Source of the DNA: Athripsodes cinereus
Lineage: Eukaryota; Arthropoda; Insecta; Trichoptera; Leptoceridae
DNA: 64,000 nucleotides
Assembly: GCA_947579605.1 (NCBI GenBank)
Contig: OX388327.1
Coordinates: 9,659,122 to 9,723,121 of the forward strand
Direction: 5' to 3'
How positions within the stretch are numbered: position 1 is the stretch's first letter; each line of letters opens with the position of its first letter. The notes below the pieces were generated by a model. The model was not told where the DNA came from and did no database searches. It saw nothing but the letters and a program-made list of their open reading frames with translations. The translations under genes were made by a program, and so were the position numbers. Positions 10,257-21,200 of this stretch are shown in pieces.

Positions 10257-12693
10257 ATGCCGAAGGTTCCCAAATATGATAAGGCCACAGTGGAAAAAGC
10301 CCTTATAGAGATCAATGGTGGTGCACCGGTTAGGGCTGTGTCCAAAAAATTCGGAATTCCTAGAGCGACACTCCAATTCAAAATCAAAAACCCGGAGAAG
10401 AAAGAAAATTTTGGTCCTCAACCGTAGGTTGAAGAGGAACGTAGGTTGAAGAGAACCGTAGGTTGAAGAGAACCGTAGGTTGAAGAGAACCGTAGGTTGA
10501 AGAGGAACCGTAGGTTGAAGAGGAACAAGAACTAGAAAATTGGATATGTGAAATGGGAAGAAAGGGATTCCCTAGAGATTCTCAACATGTGTTAGATGCA
10601 GTACAAAGTTTTCTTACCAAAAATCCTCGAGTTACTCCCTTTAAAGACAACCGACCAGGTATGTTACTAGATAATTCACTTCAGGTTGGTATTTTGCCTA
10701 CCATGTTTTTTTACTTTTACGAATCATGAATTTCCCGATCCTCCTTAACTAAAATTTTATTATTTTCTATCAAGGTAAAGGATGGCTAAAAGGATTTTTA
10801 CGAAGACATCCAAAGATAACCTCTAGAACGGGAGAAGCAATAACACAAGCGAGTTCCTGTGTATCTGAATGTGATATTAGGAAATGGTTTGCACAAATTC
10901 ACGAAAGTTTATCTGCAAATGGACTTGATAGTATATTAAATGACCCGTCAAGGATATTTAATGCTGATGAATCTGGATTTCGGACTTGTCCTCTTAGTGG
11001 AAAAGTGTTTGCTGAAAGAGGGGAGAAAAATGTTTATATTATTGACAAAGGAAAATCAAAAGAAAGTATTACAGTTTTATTCACAATTTCCGCTGATGGC
11101 AAAACAAGATTACCAACTATTGTTTATCCTTATCAGAGATTACCAGACCGAATTAAACAAACCGTCCCAAGTGACTGGGGTATAGTTCTGAGCCAGTCCG
11201 GCTGGATGAACACGGATGCATTTATTTTTTTTATAAAAAATATTTTCCATCCATACCTGATAAAAAACAATATAACATTACCTGTGATATTATTTGTAGA
11301 TGGACATAAGTCTCACGTGAGTTATGAGTTGAGTATTCTGGCAAATAGCCTGAAAATTGAGATAATTGCATTATATCCCAACTCAACTCACATCCTACAA
11401 CCTGCTGATGTTTCTGTCTTCAGGCCGGTAAAACAGCTATGGAAGGCTGCTATTCGAGAGTGGCTAATTGAAAGCGAAGGGGAGGTAGTCTCAAAATATA
11501 ATTTTGCTAAAGTGTTGAAGAAAGTTACCATTAATATAAATCCAATACACATCATAAATGGATTTCGAGCCTGTGGACTTTATCCATTTGATCCAAACGC
11601 TGTGGATTATTCTAAATGTTTGGCTAAGGCTAAACATTTGGATAATGTGCAAAATGATGAGCCAGAAAAATGTATGCCATTTTCAATATTTAAAAATATT
11701 ATTGGGGAAAGGATGATTTCTAAGTTCAATGTTATAAAAGAAGTCGTTGAAAATGAAACACAGCCGGAAAACTTCTTTGTATTATATCGTTTGTGGGAAT
11801 ATTTCAATAACACCAATGATTCAGATGATAGCCCTCAACAAAATTTAACGATGCTGGAATACCAAAACATGGAGACTACTTTAGAAGACGAACATTTAAC
11901 TGGTCAAAAAGATAATTTTTCAACCGTTTTGTCTCCCCTTGTGTCCGGTAACAATTTATTGGACATTAATGCCAGGGATAACATCACCTTAGAAAACGCT
12001 TTGCCAAATGTTAATGATATCAGTGAATCAAGTCCAGATAGTAATATTCTTAGTACCATTCAAGAAATTCCAGTGGAAATAGGGTGTGAAATAACTAATA
12101 GTAATATATCAAGCCAACAAAATCCTTCTATTCACTCTCCTTGTGTATCGTCTGAGTATCAGAAAATTAAAGATTTTTTAATGAGGCCAAAAGAGCCTGC
12201 TCGTAAGGGGAAACGTATTATTACGAAGCTATCGTTCAATATCACTTCAAAAACATATCAAGAAGCTTTAGAAGAGAAAGCTAGAGAAAAAATGAAAGCT
12301 GAAGAAGAGAAGGAAAATAAAAAACTAGCCCGTCAGCAAAAAAAAGAGGAAAGAAAGAGGAAGCAAGAAGAATGCAAACAACAAAAAAATATAAGAAAGA
12401 AAAAAGTACTGTTTGACAATGCAATTGAAAAGTGTTACACATGCAAAAGACGCGTTAAAAAAATATTTCTTCGATGTTCTGATTGCAGGAAGATATACCA
12501 CATCTCTTGCATCCCAAAGGAGCACAAAATTCATATCCCAAACCAAAATGATGGAGATAATTTCCTTTGTCACAAATGTTACAGAGTTGAAGAAAGCAGT
12601 TCAGATTTTGAATCAGATAATTCAATGGAAAACAGTGAAAATATTTTAAATTCAGTTTTAAAATATCAAAAAGAAATGGGACATACTAATTAA
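10257..12693 (+). pseudogene. Pogo-like (DDE_1) transposase with C-terminal PHD-like finger, disrupted
   Basis: This is the transposase of the surrounding element. The first piece, from ATG 10257, encodes a psq-type helix-turn-helix (PKYDKATVEKALIEINGG, then VSKKFGIPRATL) and stops at TAG 10425-10427, at the start of a six-copy 16-18 bp tandem repeat. After the repeat, another frame continues through a CENP-B-like DNA-binding segment to 10658. A 116-bp intron (GT at 10659, AG at 10773-10774) joins it in phase to 10775-12693. The catalytic aspartates are visible in FNADESGF, LFVDGHKSH and HILQPADVSVF. The C terminus has a lysine-rich coil, then a C4HC3-like PHD pattern (CYTCKRR, CSDCRKIYHISC, CHKCY). 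The long 3' frame is intact, so loss is recent or limited to the repeat. Confidence 0.8.
10422..10527 (+). repeat. Six-copy 16-18 bp tandem repeat inside the transposase
   Basis: The unit CGTAGGTTGAAGAGGAA recurs six times with one-base differences. The first unit starts at 10423 and the last at 10509, an offset of 86 bases, which is not divisible by three. This explains why the transposase changes frame across the array. The TAG at the array start is an additional stop. Confidence 0.9.
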
Positions 12694-13143
12694 ACTGGAA
12701 TTAGTTTACTCTTTATTTGTAATTTTCGGGACTTCTGACAAATAGAATCTTGAAAAAAAAACATTAATTTATTACTCATCAAGTGAAAGTATTTAATATA
12801 TTTAACATTGCACGTACTCCGTGTATATTTTCCATATTTCTAGATAATTTTAAAGATGGCCAATAACTGTAGACATAGGATGCCAATAACTGTATACTAG
12901 GGGCCAATAACTAAATTTTTGTTGATTTTTTATTATTTTTATTTTTTTATTCATATAACCTTGTTATTTTAACAATTTATTAACTCCATGTAATACTAAG
13001 CACTCTACTGGTTAATATAATATACACATTTTTAATATAAGAGTCTTTGTTTCATTTTTATAGTGATCGAAAGTCAAATAATTCCTTAAAGGGCCAATAG
13101 CTGTATCAGTCACCCATATATATTTACATACATACTTCTTTTA

Positions 13144-13200
13144 CTTATGCGATAAACTCGCCCTCTGAATATTGATTGTATTTGATATTGTCATTTATTT
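13144..13200 (+). repeat. Fragment of the GATAAACTCGCCC retroelement tail
   Basis: Starts with GCGATAAACTCGCCCTCTGA and continues into the TATTGATTGTATTTGA block shared with 6735-6855. A short degenerate copy just right of the pogo element. Confidence 0.5.
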
Positions 13201-13256
13201 AAACACAATATACGGCAATTGCCTTCATAAGTATACAGATAAATTTTACAATATCT

Positions 13257-13281
13257 ATACTATACTATACTATACTATACC
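13257..13281. repeat. TACTA microsatellite
   Basis: Five-base units (ACTAT) are repeated about five times in a row, directly beside the end of the LINE fragment that starts here. Such short arrays commonly form at LINE 3' ends. Confidence 0.8.
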
Positions 13282-13560
13282 CTCACGCCGTATCCCAATT
13301 CCCAAGTGGGGTAGGCAGAGAGAACGGAACGCCACACAGATCTATCTTTACACACTTCCTTCGCTTCCTCCACATTCATACAGTTTCTCATACATGCACG
13401 TCGATTCCTCTTACTCAACACGCGGCCGTCCTTGAGAATTTGATCCACGTGATCAAGCCACGTGGTTCTCGGACGTCCGCGCTTCCTCACACCTTTTCTT
13501 TCAGACAAGTATATCCTCTTTGTCATTCTTACCTCGTTCATTCGTTCAACGTGTCCAAAC
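13262..13560 (-). pseudogene. LINE ORF2 C-terminal fragment
   Basis: The minus-strand frame at 13275-13541 reads MNEVRMTKRIYLSERKG, then RKRGRPRTTWLDHVDQIL, then RRACMRNCMNVEEAKEV. This is the same tail found in the long LINE fragment at 27786-28660, so it is a truncated copy of that retrotransposon family. No polymerase motifs are present. The family resembles RTE-like arthropod LINEs; that classification is from memory. Confidence 0.75.
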
Positions 13561-13709
13561 CACCGTTTACAATATCACATAATCATTTAACACATGTACA
13601 AAAATATAAAAACAAACAAAATAAAGCTATACTCTTGTTCAAGTAAAAAAATAAAAATGTATTTATGTGCAGAATAGCTTGTAATCAATATAAATATGTT
13701 TATGGCTTG

Positions 13710-13880
13710 AACATGTAGATCAAATTCTCAAGGACGGCCGTGTTTTGAATAAGAGAAATCGACGTGCGTGCATGAGAAATTGTATGACTGTGGAGGAGGC
13801 GAAAGAAGTATGTAAGGACAGACCTAATTGGCGTTCCGTTCTCTCTGCCTACCCCACTTGGGATACGGCGTGAGGGAATA
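13710..13880 (+). pseudogene. Second LINE tail fragment, inverted relative to the first
   Basis: On the + strand this repeats the last 170 bases of the same LINE tail (CAAATTCTCAAGGACGGCCG to a CCCCACTTGGGATACGGCGT end). With 13262-13560 it forms an inverted pair about 150 bp apart. The pair could fold into a hairpin in a transcript. Confidence 0.7.
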
Positions 13881-15260
13881 GAATAGGATAGATCAATATA
13901 AAGTAAAGTAAAAATAAGTAAATAAAATAATATACTCTGTTTTCTGTTTACAAGAAATAATATTACAATTATATCTATACATTAATAATATTATTAGTGG
14001 GATTGGTGAACAACTTCCTGTTTCGTACTATAAGGACTATGCACAATCTGTCGGTTGTGCAGTTGATGTGTCTGTAAAAAAATCTAGTAAAATGCGAAAA
14101 CTATGTTTAACATTTATTACCACACATACATTTTTGTTTGTTGTAATTGAAATTATTGTTGAGATGTATAGAAAATATTGTTGAAATAGATAAATATTGA
14201 TTACGAGGAATGAATTGTGAACTTTGAAGGGCTTGTGATAATGAAAAGAGATTTCATATATTGAAAAGTGGAAGAAACCTGGAAATGAGTAAAAATCGCT
14301 TCAAAAAGAATTCAATAATGAAAAACAAGTGCAGTGTCCAGGAAGAAAGTATGAGGGAGACTAGATGGACATCCATAGATCGACCCCAGAGGCGGTGCAG
14401 TAGTTTTATAGACAGGAACCAAGGATTTGATTTGGAATAACTAATGAACGTAGAAATTTAGCTTGGAAAATTAATACAAGCCAAAGCCATACAAAAAGTA
14501 AAGTCAGTAAGTGATGAAAAACAAAAACAGTTTCATCTCCCAAATTATTCAACGAATTCACTATTCTGTTATATACTGTCTTTAATATTATTTATATTTA
14601 GAAAATTACGATTTGCATCAAATAATATTTTTATGTAATGAAATGAAAATTCGTACACGCGGTGGAGACAAATAAAGTTTCATAATTTTCCGCCCCATTA
14701 TTTTGATATATGCAAAAAGCGGAAAACAATTTATTTTAGATTATGTGAGTGTCTTATGTTGATGATAATTATAACCGAGTGTGGAGAAACGAAGAGATAA
14801 AAAGATTGTCAATATGCGACACCGCATCTCCCACAAGTTGGCTATCCAGTAGAGTAATTGCACGCAATACGCATGCAGATCGTTCTCTACGTGCCAAATA
14901 AACAAGATTTCAGGATAGGTTGTATATATTGTCGATTTTACTTTTATGTCTGTCAACATGTAAAAAGCGTGAGCCGTGAATGTGCTAACAAAATAAATAA
15001 ATAACACCTGGTTTCGCTGGAGACTCCGCAGAACATAATAAATAAATATTTTTCTGCAATTGGAAAACTGTAAATAAATAAAAAAAAATAGACACTAATC
15101 TGTTCCCTAAATTTTCGGTGATTGTACCACCCTAAAGCCTATTCGAAAGTGTTGGGAGATCTTCCCTGACCTCAAATTGGTCGGATTGTATTGTTGTTAT
15201 ATGAGCCGTGTACCTGCTTTCTTCACGTAACTAATAAGTTCTTATTTTGTTTTATTGCAG
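13881..15260. other. Upstream region of the WH2 gene, no gene seen
   Basis: AT-rich sequence without a supported coding exon. A promoter and at least one noncoding first exon of the downstream gene should lie somewhere upstream, because the first coding exon is preceded by a splice acceptor (TTTTATTGCAG ending at 15260). I cannot place them. No TATA box or initiator stands out. Confidence 0.4.
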
Positions 15261-18200
15261 ATAACCCACAATGCCTGGCGGTACTGGTCGTGAGACCCAA
15301 AGACCGCCATGGGTGAAGGATGCCAAAGGGAATATACCAGCTAAAGAGACACCAGCTTGGACACTAAGGAAAAGGACGTCAAATGCTCAAGATACAGAAG
15401 TACCAGCACCTCAGAATGCAGTGGAAGAACAATTAGCTTCAGTTAAAGGTGAGAATCAAGAATGATCCATAAATTCCTATAGGTACTCTGCAGTTGACAG
15501 AATTCCTAATGATATTATAGAACTAAAAAGTGGAAAATACTTGGGGAAGCAATTGAAGAAACTACTTTTCTATGACGACATATTTTCTTTTTAGTCACAT
15601 GTTTTCTTTTCCACTCTTCCCTGTCTCCGGCCTATATTTTCAGTTATAAGTATGCGCTACAGCGCATGTCCTCCACCACTCAATCCATGTAGGTGTTTTT
15701 TGGTCGATCTCTGCAAATCCTGCCTATATCATGCCCTCAGCAATAGTTATGAGTAGGTTTGGATACCTGATGTTGTGGCCAATTCAGTTCGATATTGTTG
15801 TCATTTAAGTTTGCTGTAGTGGCAGACAGTTCAATCCAGTATATTATGATTTCTATTGGTATGCCTTCTGAGACGGATAACTTTGTTGCTGATTGACGGT
15901 GTATATATTGTGAATAAATGAAAAATTAATTAAAATCTTTTAAAAATGACAAATTACAATTTGCTTCAATAATATTTATGATAACTAACATCAACAAATT
16001 ACCTCTACCTACGACCAAAATCAAACTTCTTACGTGGAATTAAATTTTGAACAGACTTTTCTTAAAATATGCTTAACACGATTGCACACATGATTTCAGC
16101 CTCACTCAAAAAGCAAACGACAAGGAACAGATCTGAAAATGGAGTCACAGATAAGAAAAATGATGATGGACCAGAAAAAGTCACAGCAAAAGTTAAAGTA
16201 AGTATGCACGAAAATACATAAAATGAATATTTCACTTCGTGTCATAAGGAAAAATTATGGAGAGATATTTCTCTTCCATCAGAGGAGAAATTCTCGGAGA
16301 AATTTCTCGTCACTAATTGTACTCAAGCGGCAGCGTACTCAATAGAGAAGAAGACGTTACAACAAGGTACCGCGAAAACCTCGAGACATATTTGGTTGAT
16401 AGGCAGAAATTGCTAATTAGCAAAATAAATAAAACAAATGTTTATTCTACTAGTTGATTTATTTACGAGAGAGACGTCTTCCGTTTTATAAGGACTGGTT
16501 ACTTGATTACTTAGTTACATTGATGATAAGAATAATCTATTTCCCGTAAATATATTTTTTGGCACAATTAACTGTTAATTATTAATGTTTTTAGGAGCTC
16601 CCAAGCAAAGAAAAGAAAGCTGAACCTGAAAAAAGTAAAAAACCTCTAGAGTCAGTAAAAGAGCCTCCAGCACCAAAAGAAATAGTAACACCAAAAAAAC
16701 CACCGCCCATAGCAAAACCACCTCCTCCTAAAGAAGAAGCCGTAGCGAAGAAACCGCCAGTGTTACAGAGGCAATTATCAAAAGAGGATGGAGGCAAAAA
16801 ATGGAGAGACCCGCTGATAGAAAAAGCATACGAAAAAATAGATAGCACGCTGAATGAAATTCCAAAGGGACATACTCTTACAAAGAATGAAAGTTTAAGA
16901 AGTGAGTAGACAAATACTGTATTCCATTCATTGACTTTTCGTACTATCAGGTCATGGCTGATTGCCAAGCGGAATTTCGTCTATTTGCGTATTTTTTTGT
17001 CACCTTGTAGGTTTATTTGCAAACTGGCGTTTCAGTCTGTAATAATAAATATTTACGTAAAATAAATTTGCAGTGTGTGTGTAATTATTCGAAAACAATG
17101 TAGGATGGAATAAATAAATCGGTGTAGAACAAGGGTATCGATCTCAAAGGCTAACTTGGGCCAAACAAACTAACTTTAGGCGGGCCTCAAAAAGCTATAT
17201 TCATAGAAATGTAGGCTTATTTCGAATAATAGATTATTATAAACTTTTTTTTTTATTTAGATAATAAATATTTAAATAAAAAACACTGTTTACTTTCATT
17301 TAAAATTGTTGTCCGAAAAGTTTTTAATATTAACAATTTTAAATGAAAGTAAACAGTGTTTTTTATTTAAATATTTATTATCTAAATTAAAATGAACTTT
17401 CATAGTGTTTCCTCTTCGAAAATCGAAAAGTTATTATAAACTTATTTATTTATTGTTTGAATTTGTATTATTTCACAGAAATACTAATGTTTAAGTCTTG
17501 ACACTTGACATCTCTATTTTTGGTTACATATTATTTGGTTATATCCCGTGGAGCACCCGGTAAAGAATTGGTCTCCCACTCTTCTGCGTAAGTTTTCGAG
17601 TGCCCTGTAAAAGGCAGGTGTTCGAAAAAAATAAGACATTTTACATCTTAAATTCAGCGATGAGGTTTGCCACCCATCCTGAATGTCTTGATTTTATATT
17701 GGCACGAAGAGGACAGTTTGCGTGTTTCTTACATGCAGCTGATCTGCTGGCTACCCCACTTGTGGGATATGCCGTGATGGTTTAGTATAGTATGGGTTAG
17801 TTGGAAGATATTGCGCTTCAGCAATAAACTCGCCCATTGCACAAAATTATTAATTCTATTGTTGTGATACCATGTTTTTTGTTCTTCTTTACATATTGAT
17901 TTTGTGCAATAAAGTTTATTATTATTATTATTATTATAGTAGTATAGTATAGTATTATTTGGTTACATAAAAGCTTACTGCTTAAGTAGGAATGTGGAGA
18001 TAATTGTTTGTTCAGAGTAACACGTGACTATAAATAAAAACAGATGACATAAAAATGACGTATGAATGTACTAAAATAAATAAAACACAGATCAAAGGAC
18101 TTAACTATAATAAGGAGTCAATATTTCAAGGCAATGGTGACGAACACTATAGAAGACGGTCGTGCTCTCGGTAAAATTATCGCGTGTGATTCAGAATCTC

Positions 18201-21200
18201 AAAGATTGAAAGATCGAAATATATAGATAATAGAAACAATGCCAAAAAAACTAAGCGTAATGAAAACCATTTGTACAACGATACTAACACTTTTTATTTT
18301 CATACATATTTGGCAGAGAGATATGATGACCAAACAATTAATAAAGAGATCAATGATTCATAAAACATCTGCGATACAATATGGTTATTACTTCTTATTG
18401 TACTAAAAATAAAACTGAGTCCGAGATCTGACAAGTCAATAACATATATTTCAGATAACAATAATCTTAAATACTAAACATAAATTTTATAATATAGGTA
18501 TTCTTGAAAAAGCTGTTTGATCTGTTATTTTTTTTTATAAGGAAGAACCCGTATGGTACACCCGCTACACCAGTATTTTTTCCAATATTTAATATAAAAG
18601 ACATCCAGACTTAACCTGGAGAACTATGAGCAAAAAACCAAATAGCTGTTTCTTTCCAGTCATTTTCAAAATTTATTGGCATGCGACGATTTAAACTTCG
18701 ACTCTATGAATGCGATAGTGTGTTTCAACACGCTCAAAATAACAGAAAATGATGTATTGTCAATCAAATTTTGCAACTAACTTTTCAACTAGTAGGTATG
18801 CAGCAAACTAAGACGTCAAAAGCATGTAAATGACATTGATTTTAAGGGAATTTACACATGTTTAATTCAATTCTGCCATAAATTATAGGTGTAAGTAAGG
18901 TGGCATGCACCTATAACTATAATATTATGCTTCGATCTATGGATGAATAATCGATAATACAATATAAGTGTGCAATAAACAATAGATTGGCACGAGATGT
19001 GCCAAAAATACACATAGTAAGCGTCGCAATCTCCTCCAATACACACTTCCCTGAACACAATTGCGCCCATCAGGAGACCTGTAAATAAATTTAATTAGCA
19101 CAACACAGCTGACACACTGATCCAGTGACTTCAGAAATCCCGCGTTCGGAAGTGCGAGAGAAAATAGACGACGCAAAGAGTGATAAAACGAAAAGGAAAT
19201 TGAGACATTGAAATTTGTGTGACGCGAAATTATTGACTTTTTAGTTAGTGTTTACAAGAAGTATCTTTGCGACATTCCTGATATAGTTCTTTTAGTGATC
19301 TAACAGATATATTATTCCAATTAAGTTGCGAGACTAAAATGCTTTAAATGCTTACAACTACCTACTGAGCAAAATTTTTTGATTTTTATATTATAAAAGT
19401 TATTAGAGTGATAAAGTTGAGTAATAAAGTAATAAACACAAAAAATGGAGGAGGAAGAAGAAGCTCCAAACCTCTTCAGAGGTGAGAGTCGTAAACATAA
19501 TGATTTTTAGCAGGTATAATAAAAATGCATGGTTTTCTTAACGCCTCATACTTATAACATATTTAAATTCTTAGGTTTGCTCAAACCCGTTCCACCGCCC
19601 ATGCCACCTCCGATGCCTCCAAAGTTACCGCCTCCTCCGGATTTCAAAAAACCACAACCAACGACTACTAAGCTGAAGAAAATTGAAAGTCTGAAATCTA
19701 GGCCTAGACGTCGTCCAGACTGGAGTGACATGATGAAGGAGGTCGAAACAGGGATCAAATTAAAACACATCGTTTGTAACGACAGGTAATTTAAGAAAAT
19801 CATTACCCCTAATTACTTTTCGATTATTATTTCTGTAAGATACCGTTACTATGATAATTGACGATCTTAGAAATACTGTAATTGAGATAATTAAATTCTA
19901 GATCAAGTCCTATTATTACAAAATCAGCAATGGTGAAAGCAAAGGGTCAATATGTCTACGAATCGGAGAAAGGGAATATGCACAATCAGCTGTTAAAACA
20001 GATTAATCAAGGTATAAAATTGAAAACTGTTAAGACGAACGATAGGAGTAAACCAAATTTGGATGGTTTGAGAAAGTTTAGAAGACAGATGACCATAGAA
20101 GAACAACTACAAAAATCAATGTCACAAGTAAACATGTTACAGTCTAATATGTCTCAGGCGAATATACCCGAAAATATCAAAGAAGTAAGTATAGCAACTA
20201 AGACATCACTAAAATTGGAAAACGATGAATCAAATGATAAATATGACCACAAATAATAATATGCTTTACTTTACTTTTATTACATTCTAGTCGGAACAAA
20301 TCCCACCAGAGGATGAAGAAGTAGATGAAATGGATGATATAGATAAAGTAAGAGACGACTTACAGTCAACTAAACAATTATTGGCTCTTGAATTAAGGTA
20401 AGCAGGTAACGGAAAATAATTTATAAAATATTGTTGTTGAAAAATTGGAGCAGAAATACATGTTAGCGCACTCATTATTGCAGGAACAAAGAAGCAATGC
20501 AGCGCGAGAATAAGAGACTATTAGCCAGAATTGCCAATATGGAAGCGGAATTAAAGAGTGAAAGAGCTCATGTCAAACAAGAGCAAGCCAAGACTGTAAT
20601 ATCAGTTGTGGACGCATATGATGAAACTCTTGTCAGTAGTCTTAAAAGGGAAGTCACAGAAACAAAGAGAGTGGCTGATGATCTCGAGAAAAAATACCAT
20701 AAGGCGGCAGAGGAGCTAGATGATACTCAGACAGAATTGGAAGAAGTCAAGAGAAAGAATGCAGAATTAGAAAAAAAACTAGAACAAGCATTGAAGGTAG
20801 TAGTGTTTATATTTGAAATTCTATTATGCTTATAATAACTAAAAATGAATAGCGCAAAAAGGCCAAAGGCAATTATAAATAAAATCTAACATTTAAGACA
20901 ATTATGACATGCTTAATGCTGATCAATTTTTTTATAGGCTTTGCTTTTAAAACATTTACTCGTACATGCTCAGTAATCCTAATATATTTATAGCTATGAT
21001 AAATAACTTAATTGCTTTCTTCTTGCCGAATACTAACTGGATTCCAGGGTATTTACGAGGAAGAGGAGGATGAAGAACCTAAATCATATTTCCTTCTTAG
21101 GGATCGGGAATTTAGAGAGCAAAACCAGGTCAGAGTTTGACAGAAAAAAAGATCATGTTATCACCAATTGCCCTTTACAAACTATGCACCAACAATTCTT

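Larger units (their letters stand above)
9612..13115 (+). mobile_element. Pogo-like DNA transposon, almost complete
   Basis: The element is about 3.5 kb and is bounded by inverted repeats of about 24 bp: GGGTAATTGATACAGCTATT at 9612 and the reverse complement of GGGTGACTGATACAGCTATT ending at 13115. Two interior differences separate the ends. TA dinucleotides lie within two bases of both ends, which fits the TA target of the Tc1/mariner/pogo group, but the exact boundary is uncertain. Copies of a GGCCAATAACT motif are scattered in both subterminal regions (about 9637-10200 and 12855-12920). It encodes one transposase, which is disrupted. Confidence 0.85.

Noticed and set aside
11005..12693. 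A 562-codon gene starting at 11005
   Set aside because: The codon there is GTG and lies inside the DDE domain; the transposase extends upstream through a spliced intron. It is one disrupted transposase, not an intact gene.
13400..13880. Direct or inverted repeats that could be a CRISPR-like array
   Set aside because: Only two copies, inverted, and they translate as LINE tails.
16591..16968. 125-codon minus-strand frame with Gly/Ser-rich sequence
   Set aside because: It is the antisense shadow of the proline/lysine-rich third exon of the WH2 gene.
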